Notes: a model not told the origin generated them from the sequence alone. Positions 11,892 through 23,179 are shown, counted from the first letter of the stretch. The stretch is 64,000 nt of DNA from Flectonema sp. DT1601 (GCA_964019425.1 OZ025780.1:1568001-1632000), one strand, 5' to 3'. A program made the numbers and translations.

Positions 11892-13179
11892 ATGTCCGGA
11901 GCGCCGGAGGGGGGCGGGACTGGAGCCGGGGGAGGAGTTGTCGAGGCTCACAATCATGAAGCAACGATACCCTGCACTCCGATATTTCATTCTGTGGTTG
12001 GGACATCTGAAGACCCAGTCGTATGGAATGGCACCAACACTGGAGCTGTTATATTGAGAGATAGCGAAAGTTGTGAGGTAATCGCAAAAATAGAAGCAGT
12101 TAACCCCACTTGCATAGCAGTCGCTGGTAATAAGGTTTGGGTTGGTAGAAGCAATGGAAAAATATCAATTTATGACATGACTGGAATGTTCTTAACTGTC
12201 GCTCATAACAACACTGATACTCAACCAATTACAAATATTATTGTGTTGGATGATAAAGTCTGGACATGTGCTACTTCAAAAGACATCGTAGAATGGGAAG
12301 CTAACAAGTTTTGTGTTCGCAGAATATTATTTGGTCCTCAGCCGGGTGATCTTATCGAGACTTTGTGTCACAATTTCAAATCAGGTTCTCAATTTCAGCT
12401 ATTTGCAGGATCCCGTGGGTACATTAGACTTTGGGGACCAGATGGAAAATGGGTTTACTGCACCGAAGGAGGATCAAAGTCTCTTGTTTACTCTCCAGCT
12501 CACCAACAGCTTTGGTCTGCTACGGATCATGGGATTATTGTTTACAATGCTGGTCATGAAACAGATCCTTTTACAGTACTTCGTACGCTCCATCAAGGTA
12601 TGTGTTTGTGAAAGTAGTAGTTTTGGAGTATTGTATTCAGTCTTTTCTATTTAAATAAATAAAATAAAACCAATCAGGGATTTGTATTAATCAATTATTA
12701 TTTCTTCCATCTGAGGGGAGGGTTTGGGCCTTTGGATCCGATGAGGTTTGTACAGTATTCAGTACTGCAACCTTAACCCCTCTTCAGACATTACCAACGC
12801 CGATCTGCAGTGCTCGAAATGCGTTTGTTAGTCACAAAAAAGAGATCACAAAGGTATGATATTTATGTTTGTTTGGTGGGGTTTTTAAAAAAAAAGATTT
12901 ATTTTTTTTAATAAAAATCTCTCAATCAGGTTTGGTGTACTTCTGATGACGGATTACAAATCCGGACCTGGGACAGCATCGCCTTCAGTCCAGCTGATGT
13001 CATGTCTTCAACTAGCGGAGAGGGGTTAGAAACAATTGAAACTACGACAATGAAACAAGAAGTTGAACATCTTAAAAAAAAAGTTCGATACCTCCAATCT
13101 GTGGGAACACTTTTCCGACAGAGAATCGGAATTCTCTTTACGTATGTTTTTATTTTGATCTTTTTTTTGTTGACGGGGG

Positions 13180-13214
<35 letters not shown>

Positions 13215-14622
13215 TCAGTGAGAAATTCAAGCAACGCGACCATGGTCCTGTTGACGTTGCAAACTTTGAAAAGATCTTTCGTCAGGCGTTGACAGATTTA
13301 ACATCTGCGAATCCTGACGCTGCTGCTACTCTTGGAGCTGAAGTTATGGGAGCAGGAGACATCGAGTCACTCCCACATGGTGAACAACTACCTGAAGATA
13401 GAAGTATGGAAACACTGATAATGGAGAAAGAATCCTTACAACTTGCTCTTAATGAGGCGTTGTCTAATAACGCGAGGGGATCATCTTCCACTGCTGGTCT
13501 CGACGTCGAAAAGGTCTGTTTATTTTAAATTTTTTTTTTACGAATATGTTATTAAAGGTTTTTCCTGCAACGTCAACAAAAAAAAAAAAAAAAAAAAAAC
13601 AAGGTTGCGAAATATTGGAAAGACAAACTCCGAATCAGCCACGACGAGTTGGGAGAATCGAAACAAGAAATTGAAAGGCTGTCAACGATGCTTCATGAGA
13701 TGGGTCCTCAGAAAGATATTGACATCAAGAGAGCTCATCACATCTGTCAAGTTTTAAAAGAAAAGAATTCTCTCAAAGAACGAGAGATGGTATTACTTGA
13801 TGAAACTGACAATCTAAAAAAGCAACTGGCACAGTCTGAAGAGAAATACATCGAATTAAAAAACAGTCTTGGTGACTACGTATGGAACAACATTCAAGGA
13901 GGAGGAGTTGGATCTCCGGGTGGAGGTATCCCAAGCGCTGACAAAACAAGCGGAATGTTTGAACTGGAACACGACAGAGCAGTCTCAAAGGAAAAACAAT
14001 ACTCAGTGTTGGTTGATCAGATGAAAGAAGACACTGAAAAACTAAAACAAGAACTAGTAGAAGCACAGAGACAATTAAAACGTCACCAAGACCAAGCCAA
14101 TGAATGTAAAATAGTAGTCAAACAGAACGCTCTATTGAAAACAAGAATTCAAAAAATGAGAGAGTCACTTCAAAGTCAGAGAATCGACACCACGACATCC
14201 CATACTGAAATGCAAACCAACATTGAAGTGTTAATGGGTAATATAAATCAATTACAGAATGATCTCTCATCGAGGGACAGTGCAGTTCAAGACCTTTCCG
14301 CTGATAAATTAAAACTCATGCAAGACATCAGCAGAATGAATGCAATCCTCGAGCGGTATAAAACTAAGGTGCGTCTTCATACTGTTCTTTGATTTCTTTT
14401 TTATATATTTTTATATACAACAAAACCACATCAATCAGGTACTTAATCTCGAGCGTGAACAGATCTCGCGTACAAAGGCAGAGCAAATTTCTGGTCGCGA
14501 ACATAAAAAGGAGACGCAAACTCTTTGTGAATCTCTTGACAACAGAGAGGGTAAGATTCAACATCTGCAAATGAATTTCGTTGATATTAGCGAGCAGTTA
14601 CAACATCAAATTCAGCAGGTTG

Positions 14623-14665
<43 letters not shown>

Positions 14666-15470
14666 AGCTTACTTTTTTTTGAAAACTAAAACAAAACAGG
14701 TTTCAAGGACAAATCATGAGATGGATTTGATGTCCAGGGAAAACATGTCTTTAAAATCAAAGCTTCAGCAGTTGGATGTCCTGATTGAGGAACGTAGACA
14801 GGTATGCGTTCAATTCTTGTTTCTGTTTTAGATATTCTTCTGAACAAGATTCCAAACAAACCTCCCCAAACAGTTTACTGGTCTTCTTGGTGAAGTTCAA
14901 GGCCGAATGGAGATGGCAATCGAGGAGCTGAAATCAGCGCAATCGACAACTGAATTAGCATCAGAACTCAGCAACTTAGAACAGCGAATCGGAGGTCTCA
15001 CTGCACTCGAAGGTCAGTTAAAACAAAAAGATGATCTTATCGCTGTTAGAGAGGATGAGGTTCAAAAATTGAAACTAAAATTAGCAATGTTCGAGAGAAA
15101 CGTTAATAACATATCAGCGGTGTTCTTACAATTCCCACAATGTTTGGATGAGATGGAAGTAATGATTATTGAGAATGAGGAATACAGAAAGATGGCTGGT
15201 CACAACGCAGAATTAGAAGAAAGAGTAAAACTCCGACAGCTCGAACTTCAAGCGCGAAAGCAACAGCAACAACAACAGGGGGTTGCATCAGCTATTCGTG
15301 GTGGTCTTGCTGGATCCCTCGATTCAGCAACCGCAGCACTCCTTGCCAGGACAGCCGAAGACTCTGACAGTGACGATGAATCACTTTTAGTACCAAATCA
15401 CTTAATAAGCAGCAGCACTCCTGGTGTCCCTCTGAACTCAACTCCCTTGAGCGGTCTAGGAATGTATTAA
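11892..15470 (+). CDS. WD40-repeat plus coiled-coil protein, eight exons
   Basis: Exons: 11892..12597, 12678..12853, 12930..13141, 13219..13513, 13604..14368, 14439..14618, 14700..14801, 14874..15470. Together they make 3033 nt (1010 residues plus TAA), with all joins in frame. The seven introns are 70-90 nt, GT...AG, several with poly-A or poly-T runs and TCAATCAG or AACAG ends. The N-terminus is Gly-rich. The next 330 or so residues form a WD40/beta-propeller-like domain (KVWVGRSNGKISIYD, RGYIRLWGPDG, VWCTSDDGLQIRTWD). From about residue 345 to the end long heptad-rich coiled coils dominate, with a Gln run near the C-terminus. This looks like a cytoskeletal, flagellar or centrosomal scaffold. 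The propeller also resembles those in front of some inositol 5-phosphatases, but no phosphatase domain follows. An in-frame upstream ATG at 11817 lies before the T-rich/AG tract and was not chosen. Confidence 0.78.
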
Positions 15471-16025
15471 TTTCTTCGGCTTGATTTGCGGGTGATTTTT
15501 TTTTTTTCTCTTCTTCCCTTTTTTTTTCCCTTGTTTTCCCTGAAGGAGAGTAGTTATTGTATGTTAGAATATTTATTATGGTTATCCTTTTTTTTTTTTT
15601 TTTTTTTTTTTCCTCTTCCTGTAGATTTAGGGGAACAAAAAAAAAAAAAAAAAAACACCAGAACAGAAACAGGAGCATCTGCTTTCACTCTCCCACAATG
15701 TGTCTCCCTCGTACGCTGGTAGCAGCCCCTAGTGGAAAAAAAAAAAAAAAGAAAGAAAATAAAAACTTACTAGATATGGTTTATTCCTAGAGGCTGCTGG
15801 TGGATCCATTTGGGCTCTCCATTCCATTTCTTTTTTTAAAAGAACATATGACTGGCAACAGCATCTCCTCACCGTTATTTGTACCAAAAAAAAAAAAAAA
15901 AAAAAAAAAAAACATAAAATTGATAGATAGTTTTAATGAACAATAATAATCAGCAAAAAAAAAAAAAAAGTTTTTACCCATTTTTTTTATTTTTTTTTCA
16001 GAAACAAAAAAAAAAAAAAAAAAAA
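15471..16025. other. intergenic spacer with homopolymer tracts
   Basis: Dense poly-T and poly-A runs with no coding signal. Near the end a T-rich tract terminates in TTTTCAG (AG 16000-16001) and is followed by a poly-A run touching the next start codon. Confidence 0.55.
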
Positions 16026-16766
16026 ATGAGAATCGGAATACCAACAGTGGTATTATGTGTTTGCTGTCTCGGAGGAACATTTGGATTTGTCTACGGAATG
16101 TTATGGGCCTACAGAGACCTAACAGTATGTGATGGAGGTAACGGACTAAGTCAAAGACATTGTTGGGATGAGTTCAATGAAATGCCATTATTACTTCCAA
16201 CCGACCAGAAAGGACAAATTTCTGGTGGAGTTGACATGGAAGAAGACTACGCTATTATGGATAACATTACTGTATACGCACTCGGTGATGGTTGTACTCC
16301 TCGTATTAATCTCGTTTCTCAAAGTAGAACTCGAGGAGGAGAACTATCAGCATTCGGACAATGTCACCCCTTCGCTAACTTGTTGACAGGTAAAGACCCT
16401 CATATGTTATTACAAACTAATAGTTGCAGGTTTACTTTTACATCAGACCGAAACGACATCGGATTGCACGACATTGGGTCACATAGAACTATTATATTTC
16501 GAAATGTAGGAAAATGTCCTGCCACAATCTACTACGTCAGGGAGAGGTTTGTTAAATTTAATTTTGTTGAGTACGCCGATAGAGCTCTGATCGTGGGAGC
16601 TCTTTGTGGTGGGTTTTATGTGTTTTTACTTTGTTGGTTTGTTTGTATGAAAATAGCGAGAGACATCGATAGTACTCCGTCCTGGCAACGAGAACGTACC
16701 AAGAATCGCAATAATAACAACAACTTGAGTCAAAATATTGCTATGAATGAATTCAACAGTATTTGA
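16026..16766 (+). CDS. two-transmembrane membrane protein of unknown function
   Basis: 246 residues. A hydrophobic segment at residues 5-26 (signal anchor) precedes a polar domain of about 155 residues with several cysteines. A second hydrophobic segment lies at about 184-207, followed by a short basic, Asn-rich cytosolic tail. The layout resembles two-TM proteins with one large extracellular or luminal loop. I recognise no family. The frame is open further upstream, but that part is encoded by poly-A/T sequence. The ATG at 16026 sits at the end of a 20-A run, 24 nt after a TTTTCAG site, and gives a clean signal anchor, so it is preferred. The sequence has normal coding complexity, unlike its surroundings. 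Confidence 0.65.
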   Translation: MRIGIPTVVLCVCCLGGTFGFVYGMLWAYRDLTVCDGGNGLSQRHCWDEFNEMPLLLPTDQKGQISGGVDMEEDYAIMDNITVYALGDGCTPRINLVSQSRTRGGELSAFGQCHPFANLLTGKDPHMLLQTNSCRFTFTSDRNDIGLHDIGSHRTIIFRNVGKCPATIYYVRERFVKFNFVEYADRALIVGALCGGFYVFLLCWFVCMKIARDIDSTPSWQRERTKNRNNNNNLSQNIAMNEFNSI

Positions 16767-18755
16767 AAGGAATTCATTATGAATCTTTTTTCTGTTTTTT
16801 TTTTTTTTCTTTGCAAGTATTTTGATTTTAATACCAAAAAGAAGTCTTTTGTCGAAGTCTTCACATCCCCCCCTTCCCTCAACCTTGATTTATTTATCCA
16901 AGTCCCCCCTTCCCTCAACCTTGATTTATTTATCCAAGTCCCCCCTTCCCTCTTGATACAATTGTTTTTCAGTCAAGTACTTGATATTAATTTTGTTTTC
17001 TTTAATATCTAAAGTTGTTACTGTTTTTACATTGTCAAAGTTTCACCCCTTCCCTCTTGATCTTATTACTTCAGTTTTTATTAGTCCGATTTATCATCTC
17101 TTTTGTGTTTATTTTCTTTTTTACATAAAGGAACTCGGCTGTTATTACTATATTATTACTTCCCCTCCCTAATTTGAACTTCTGTTGATGTGAAAAACAA
17201 ATCCTTTGAACACTAGTCTAGGATCCATCTATATCATCGAATTATAGTATTCGTGGTCATGAGATTTGGTTGTTTGGTTTTTTTTTTTTGCGTTTAGTCG
17301 GACATTTGGACATTTAGGTGGCCAACAAAATTATGTTTTTTTTTTTTTTTTTTTTTTGTTATGCGGAATCCTTGTTTTCTTTCCCTTCGTTGTTCACTAC
17401 ATCATCATCTCCTGTCTACAATCTGACAGGTGATTATCTGTGTTCAACACAACGTTACTGCTGCCTCATAGCTCCATAGGGTTCTGTATCAGCGATGAGT
17501 TGCGGGTAATGTTGTGGACTTCGTGATTTATATTTTATTTTAGGGAATAATTTCCTTCCGTTGATTTATTTATTTTCTTGAACTTCTTCTCTGATGAGAC
17601 AATAAACGACACCGACTCATTCAGATTGATGAGCCTCTGGGAAGACATGCTTAGTTAGGTTGTCGTGTTTCTGTTTTTTTTTCTTTCGTGGTATGGGGAC
17701 AAAAAGTAATACTTTCCCGATATATATTTTTTTTTGTTTTTGTTTTTTTTTTGTTAAATTACGTATTGGAACACAAATCACATCACGATTTTGCTATTTT
17801 TTATAAGACTGAAACTTTTCTTCGGGTGTCAGAATTACGAAAATAAGGAATCTTTGTGTGTGTCTTGTGTTTTTTCAATAAAAGTAGCATAATGTGAGAC
17901 TTTTCTTTGTCTACGCAAACAGATATTAATTTTTAACACCAAGCTATATGTCTCTTTTATACCATCTCAGTATTTGAGATGCCAGCAGACGAGAAGCTGT
18001 GAAAACTAAAACTGATACTGTACTGCTACTTTTTTTCTTTCATTTTTTTTTTTTTTCATTTTATGAAATGTTTCAAAGCTCTTTAGTTATCAGCGATGCT
18101 CAGTACGCAACGTATTGGGATTCTTTGTCAATCTGTAATCTGGGAATAATTGTTTTAGAGATAACATTTGTTCTTTGGTTATGACTATTTTCCCTAAAAA
18201 AGGAGGAAAAAATAAGTAAAAAAAAACAAAAAAAAGTTTTGTTGTTTTCTTTGATGAAAACTTTCTGAACGAAATGCATTTTTTTTTTGTGAAAATATGA
18301 GACTTCAATCTTCAATAGTGCTATCTTCGTTCTCTTTGATTTTCTCCTTTGTTTTCATTTTTCTTTTCTTGTTGTTAAATACAACTTACGAATTAATTTC
18401 TCTCATTTGTTGACGCCTCTTGGGAGGGATTCTTTATTTGTTTTGTTTTCCTCTTTCATCTTGTTCTCTCAAGGATACAATAATTGAAGATCAATTAAAT
18501 CTTTAATTAACTAGTCTTTGTTTGTACATATGACCTTCTTCTATTGTTATTGCTATTGCTGTTGCTCTTTTTTTTTTTGTTGTTGTTGCACAACCACGAC
18601 AGATGTAAAAAAAAACAAAAAACAATAAGCATCTCTTGTTGCTTGCGACCCATTTTATTTAAATGGTGTCTCTGCTTAACCTCTATTGATTGTCTTGTGT
18701 GATGTCATTTATAAATATGTTTTTCTTTTAAATTAGATATTCCCAACTACATCAA
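16767..18755. other. gene-poor region with a 36-bp tandem repeat
   Basis: About 2 kb without a convincing gene. It holds the 36-bp repeat at 16868-16958 and many poly-T tracts. A 35-bp piece near 18090-18125 (ATCAGCGATGCTCAGTACGC) is shared with a unit-specific insertion in the array near 49610. The AG at 18735-18736, after a T-rich tract, lies 19 nt before the ribosomal protein ATG. Confidence 0.5.
16868..16958 (+). repeat. 36-bp tandem repeat, two full copies and a partial third
   Basis: Unit of six C, TTCCCTCAACCTTGATT, TATTTATCCAAGT at 16868-16903 and 16904-16939, then a partial third copy. The tail TTTATCCAAGTCCCCCC also occurs in array spacers (for example 41468 and 44146), so part of the unit is a dispersed sequence. 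Confidence 0.8.
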
Positions 18756-19130
18756 ATGTCTGACAAGGTTAAGTCCCACGTTCTCCGTAACACTGAGAAG
18801 GATGAGCTTATGAAGCAGTTAGACAGCTACAAGACTGAGCTCGCTGAGTTGAGAGTTGCTCAGATCACTGGAGGACCAGCCTCAAAGGTGTCAAAGATCA
18901 AAACTGTTAGAAAGAACATCGCTAGAGTCTTGACCGTTTTGAACGGAAAGCAGAAGGCGTCCCTCAGAGCCCTGTACAAGACTAAGAAGTTCGCTCCAAG
19001 AGATCTTCGTGTTAAGAAGACTCGTTCCATGAGAAGAGCCCTCACCCTTGATGAGTCTTCCAGAAAGACTCTTCGTCAGCAGAAGAAGGAGGCTGCATTC
19101 CCAATGCGCAAGTTCGCCCTTGCCCTCTAA
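18756..19130 (+). CDS. RPL35: 60S ribosomal protein L35 (uL29 family)
   Basis: 124 residues, the normal eukaryotic eL35/uL29 length (human 123). It begins MSDKVKSHVLRNTEKDEL and contains the family hallmarks LAELRVAQITGG and KIKTVRKNIARVLTVLN, then the basic stretch KFAPRDLRVKKTRSMRRAL. Single exon. This protein sits at the exit-tunnel rim of the large ribosomal subunit, where it helps dock SRP and the translocon. Codon use is more GC-rich at third positions than in neighbouring genes, as expected for a highly expressed gene. A T-rich tract with TTAG lies 19 nt upstream. It is the most secure identification in the window and shows that this is nuclear eukaryotic DNA. Confidence 0.95.
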   Translation: MSDKVKSHVLRNTEKDELMKQLDSYKTELAELRVAQITGGPASKVSKIKTVRKNIARVLTVLNGKQKASLRALYKTKKFAPRDLRVKKTRSMRRALTLDESSRKTLRQQKKEAAFPMRKFALAL

Positions 19131-19470
19131 ACTGGCCTTTTCACGCAGTTTCTTGTTTTGACATTTGAAGGGGAAAAATGGAAAAAAAAAAGAACAGAAC
19201 GAAAAAAAAAAAAAAAAAAAGTGATCAAAATGATATAAAAAAAAAATCTCAAAAAAAAATTTAAAAAAAAAAAAAAAAAAGTCAGCAGTGATGATGTGAC
19301 ATAAATACATGTGAGTGGTGAACACCAATTTACTAAATTTCTTTTTTTTTTTTTGAAACATAGGTCCAATTGAGAAGCCCATCACTATTTAAAACACGTA
19401 GACAAAAAAATCTTTTTCCCCCCTTTTAAAGTTAATCACATTACTTATCACTCTCAGTTGTAATTACTAC
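19131..19470. other. intergenic spacer with poly-A/T tracts
   Basis: Several long A runs shortly after the RPL35 stop codon, then a pyrimidine-rich tract ending CTCTCAG (AG 19456-19457), 13 nt before the next ATG. Confidence 0.5.
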
Positions 19471-20616
19471 ATGCAGATCACGATAGCCTACCCAGATTTA
19501 GATCTTCCGCTCACTTCATTTATCGTAGGCGCTGACACTCTTGTCAGAGATGTGCTGACTGCGGTTTCTGAAGAATGGGAATTAGAAGCAGAGGATGTTG
19601 AGTTGTCGTTCGCAGGTGAAGTGCTGTCAGAGAATACTATTTTAACTTCTCACGGAATTAATTCAAATTCTGAATTGGAAATATCAAAAAAGAGGTATCG
19701 GTTCTTACGTAAAGAATGGTTTGAAGACGATGCAATGAGGGAAACCCTCCGAACATGGTATGCTGGCAGCAGAGATAATTTTATATATTTTGACACTCCG
19801 ACATTCACTGAAAATGGTACTATCAATCTCGATTACAGGATGCTACCACAAGAGTTCGATCGACTTTCGTTTTGTAAAACCTGTCCTGAAGTTAGATCTA
19901 TAGGTGAATGCTTTCTTTGGGATGGAACCTCAATAAGAGAATTAGACTTATCAGGTCTGAGTAGTGTGACTGTGGTTGATCATACTTTTCTTTATCACTG
20001 TACGTCTATTACGAGTCTCGACTTATCAAGTTTTAGTAGAGTTACTACTATAGGCGATGAATTCCTTTATCACTGCTCGTCGTTAACAAAACTTGACCTA
20101 GCAGGTCTGACTTGTGTGAATAACATTGGAGATGAGTTTCTTTATAGCTGTAGTCGTTTGGTTAATCTCAACTTAGAGAGCTTTAGTAGTGTTGTTGTTG
20201 TTGGAAATGGATTTCTGGGAAATTGTAAATCAATTACCGCTCTTGATCTTAAAAATTTAAATAATATAACAACAATTGGTGATGAGTTCCTTTTCAATTG
20301 TACTTCACTAACTGAGCTTGACTTGTCAGGTCTTAGCAGTGTAGTAGTGATTGGAGATGAATTCCTATGTCATTGCAGCTCCATTACCGCAATTGATGTG
20401 ACAGGCTTGGGTAGTTTTACAACTATCGGAAATGCATTTCTCAGTTGCTGCACCTCAATAAGAGACCTAAACTTAACAGGTCTTAGCAACGTCGAACATA
20501 TGGGGAATAGTCTGTTCCTTGAATGTGATGCTCTGCAGTCACTTCAGGTGTCAGAAAAAAATCGTTCTCTTTTTATTCAAAATTCTGAAGTAGCCAGAGA
20601 TCTCCTCTGCGGTTAA
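19471..20616 (+). CDS. ubiquitin-like domain plus BspA-type leucine-rich-repeat protein
   Basis: Single exon, 381 residues. Residues 1-73 look like a ubiquitin fold (MQITIAYPDLDLPL start, then EEWELEAEDVELSFAGEVL, ILTSHGINSNSELEI). A linker follows, then about nine leucine-rich repeats of 23-25 residues from about 130 to 350, with the recurring pattern SLTxLDLSGLSSVxxIGDEFLxxC. These are BspA-like (LRR_5) repeats with a conserved cysteine. Such proteins are expanded in several protist lineages, where they usually bind proteins or act at surfaces. No signal peptide or TM segment is seen, so an intracellular role is likelier, perhaps ubiquitin-related. Relics of a similar repeat occur many times in the array spacers after 41 kb. 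The LRR call is firm; the ubiquitin-like call is moderate. Confidence 0.8.
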   Translation: MQITIAYPDLDLPLTSFIVGADTLVRDVLTAVSEEWELEAEDVELSFAGEVLSENTILTSHGINSNSELEISKKRYRFLRKEWFEDDAMRETLRTWYAGSRDNFIYFDTPTFTENGTINLDYRMLPQEFDRLSFCKTCPEVRSIGECFLWDGTSIRELDLSGLSSVTVVDHTFLYHCTSITSLDLSSFSRVTTIGDEFLYHCSSLTKLDLAGLTCVNNIGDEFLYSCSRLVNLNLESFSSVVVVGNGFLGNCKSITALDLKNLNNITTIGDEFLFNCTSLTELDLSGLSSVVVIGDEFLCHCSSITAIDVTGLGSFTTIGNAFLSCCTSIRDLNLTGLSNVEHMGNSLFLECDALQSLQVSEKNRSLFIQNSEVARDLLCG

Positions 20617-21567
20617 ATGATCGTTTTTTTTTATTTTTTTATTTTCCTATTTTTTAATTTTTTTTCGTACCAATATATGGTCGTAGTAGTTGAAGAATGT
20701 ATTCAGATTGAAAGCCATTCTTATGGTCAAAGATCCCCCATGCGATGAGATTTATATCTAAATAAAAGGCGTGTTAATCTGAATGATTTGTGATTTCATT
20801 TCTCTCTTCGTGTGTTTTTTTTAATTTCATTTGTTGTTGTTCACTCCTTTTCTCTTTGAGATATGGTTAGTTAGACAGGACATTCTAATGTTATTACGTC
20901 GTCATCAATGTTTGATCTTGAACCTGAATATTACTTGAGCAACTTTCTTTTATCTTTCCAGTTCCCTGACTTCGTTAACCAAATAAATAGTTGTCCAGAT
21001 TTAGTGGTAGTTTTACCTCCCCTTTTCAATTTTTTTTTTTTTCTTTTTCTTCCTTAATTTGTTTTTTAAAATTGTACAAACACGTTTTTTGGCTACATAT
21101 TTTAATCAAAAAAAAAAAAAAAAAAAAAAACCATGACGTTGTATTAAAAATGATGGATACATTTTTTATAATAGCGTCTACACTCCGACAAAAAATTGAA
21201 TGCTGGCAATGGTGATTAAACATAAACTTATTCCTTCCGTACTAAAAGATAGTAACAAAATTTCATCGTTAATTATTATTTTTAACAAAAGAGAGTTCCC
21301 TTCCCGTCCAGTCATTGAGAAAAAAAAAAGATTTAAACTCATGGAAATCTTTTATCCATTCGAAATTCTTTTTTATTTTTGAACGATTTTGTTACTAAAT
21401 AAGAAAAAAACACTCGACGGAAATATAAAATGACTGGAGTGGAGATTTTTATGTCATTCGGGGGATTCTTTGTGAGTTTTGTTTTGTTTGGTACACCAGT
21501 TGTGTTTTTATAAATAATAAAAAAACTCTTTTCGTCTACAGACACATCCAATTACATAAACAAAAAT
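20617..21567. other. intergenic spacer
   Basis: T-rich, with poly-T and poly-A runs and no coding signal. A TTCCCTGACTTCG motif at 20967-20979 is shared with repeat R4 near 24.3-25.4 kb. A TTCGTCTACAG site (AG ending 21541) lies 26 nt before the protease ATG. Confidence 0.5.
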
Positions 21568-22530
21568 ATGAAGACCGCCGCCGCCCTCGCTCTTATCGCG
21601 TCCGCTTCATCCCTTCCGTTGGGCTACATCAACAACAATGAAGCACTTCTTTGGAAGAACTTCAAGGAGTCATACAACAAGAAGTACAGCGGAGTTGATG
21701 AACCAAAGAGAAGAACCATCTTCATGGAGAACATGAGAAAGGGATCTTCGTTGGAGAAGTCGAACCCTGGATGTGAATTCGGAATGAACATCTACACTGA
21801 CTTGTCGAGTGAGGAATTCAAAGTTTACCACAACCTGAACATGCCAGTCGAGGAGAGCCCTGCTCGTAAGTACACTGCGGCTGATGTCGAGGCTAACGTC
21901 GATGCGGTGGACTGGAGAACCAAGGGAGCAGTGACCCAAGTGAAGAACCAGGCACAGTGTGGATCTTGTTGGTCGTTCTCGACTACCGGAGGTATTGAGG
22001 GACAGTGGAAACTTGCGGGTCACGACCTCGTTTCACTGTCAGAGCAGGAGTTGGTATCATGTGACAAGACTGATGCTGGATGTGGAGGAGGATGGCAATA
22101 CCAAGCCATGCAGTGGTTACTCGACAACCACAGTGGTGGTATTGTTACTGAGGAAGAGTACCCATACACCTCTGGAGAGGGAAGAGTTGCGGAGTGCAAG
22201 GACGTGTCTTCAATGAAGGTCGGAGCCACGATCAAGGGATACAAGAAGCTCGCTCACAGTGAGGATGAGATGGCTGTGTTCGTTGGTAAGAACGGACCTC
22301 TCTCGATTGCCCTTGACGCGAGCTCGTTCCAGACCTACACTGGAGGAATCCTGTCCAACTGTGATGGAAAGACCCTCGACCACGCTGTCTTAATTGTTGG
22401 ATATGCTCCAGGATACTGGATCGTAAAGAACTCTTGGGGAGCAAACTGGGGAGAGAGTGGATACATCAGAATCGCTAGAGGAAGCAACCAGTGTGGACTT
22501 GACCTCGCCCCAGTTACTTCAGAAATCTAA
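21568..22530 (+). CDS. cathepsin L-like papain-family cysteine protease (C1A) zymogen
   Basis: Single exon, 320 residues. Signal peptide at about 1-17 (MKTAAALALIASASSLP), I29-type inhibitory propeptide at about 25-95, mature peptidase from about 111 (VDAVDWRTKGAVTQVKNQ). All catalytic residues are visible: oxyanion Gln128, Cys134 in QCGSCWSFS, His272 in LDHAVLIVGY, Asn288 in KNSWGANWGESGY. The S2/S3 region carries CDKTDAGCGGG. It is likely a lysosomal/food-vacuole or secreted protease. There is no C-terminal extension of the kinetoplastid cysteine-peptidase type. The propeptide is short, and its ERFNIN helix is only partly recognisable. Codon use is GC-rich like RPL35, suggesting high expression. 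An acceptor-like CTACAG lies 26 nt upstream. Confidence 0.93.
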   Translation: MKTAAALALIASASSLPLGYINNNEALLWKNFKESYNKKYSGVDEPKRRTIFMENMRKGSSLEKSNPGCEFGMNIYTDLSSEEFKVYHNLNMPVEESPARKYTAADVEANVDAVDWRTKGAVTQVKNQAQCGSCWSFSTTGGIEGQWKLAGHDLVSLSEQELVSCDKTDAGCGGGWQYQAMQWLLDNHSGGIVTEEEYPYTSGEGRVAECKDVSSMKVGATIKGYKKLAHSEDEMAVFVGKNGPLSIALDASSFQTYTGGILSNCDGKTLDHAVLIVGYAPGYWIVKNSWGANWGESGYIRIARGSNQCGLDLAPVTSEI

Positions 22531-23179
22531 TTTGGGGGATTCGTGTTTGTTTTATTTGAATATCTTGGTCTCGATCAAAAGAAGTGATGAGCGCATCTAC
22601 ACACCAATGTACCAAAATGAAGTTCTTGTGTTTTGATTGTGTTATCTGTTTTATTATATTGTACTTCAAAATGTTTTAAAGTATTGTCAGCATTCTTTTT
22701 ATTATAATTTAGTTTCCATTCTTTCCTTTCGGGGAAGTTTGAAGAAATCGTGTGACCAATTTTTGTTTCCCTCTCTTCGTTTGCAAGTGATAATTGTGTT
22801 TGTGATCTCAATTGTGTAGATCAAGTTATCACTGTCATCCTATCGATTTAGGAACGGTCGGCAAATTATTGTTTTTTTTTTTTGAAACCAGCGTGCTTTT
22901 TTTGAAAACCAAACCTTTTGAGTTGTTAGCCGCAGTTTGTTGTCTGTTGGTGAGCATCACTCTTGTTCTTACTTTACGAGTAATGAAATTAATTCCTTTT
23001 GTATTCTGAAGACATCAAAAGTTAGTAACTTCCCTCTTCAGAACAGTACTCAGTTCACTCTTGACGAGAAAATGAAAAATGGATATGGGAGTAGTTCTTT
23101 TTAGTTTTCCTTTCAGAGTAAAACAATTTTCCTTTTATCAGATTTTAACGAGAAGGAATAAAAGCATGCTGACAAAGCG
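22531..23179. other. intergenic spacer
   Basis: AT-rich, no coding signal. Two T-rich tracts with AG (TTTCAG at 23111-23116 and TTTTATCAG ending 23141) lie 63 and 38 nt before the next ATG. Confidence 0.5.

Noticed and set aside
15936-16025. N-terminal extension of the two-TM protein
   Set aside because: It would be encoded by poly-A and poly-T runs (K and F homopolymers); ATG 16026 directly gives a typical signal anchor.
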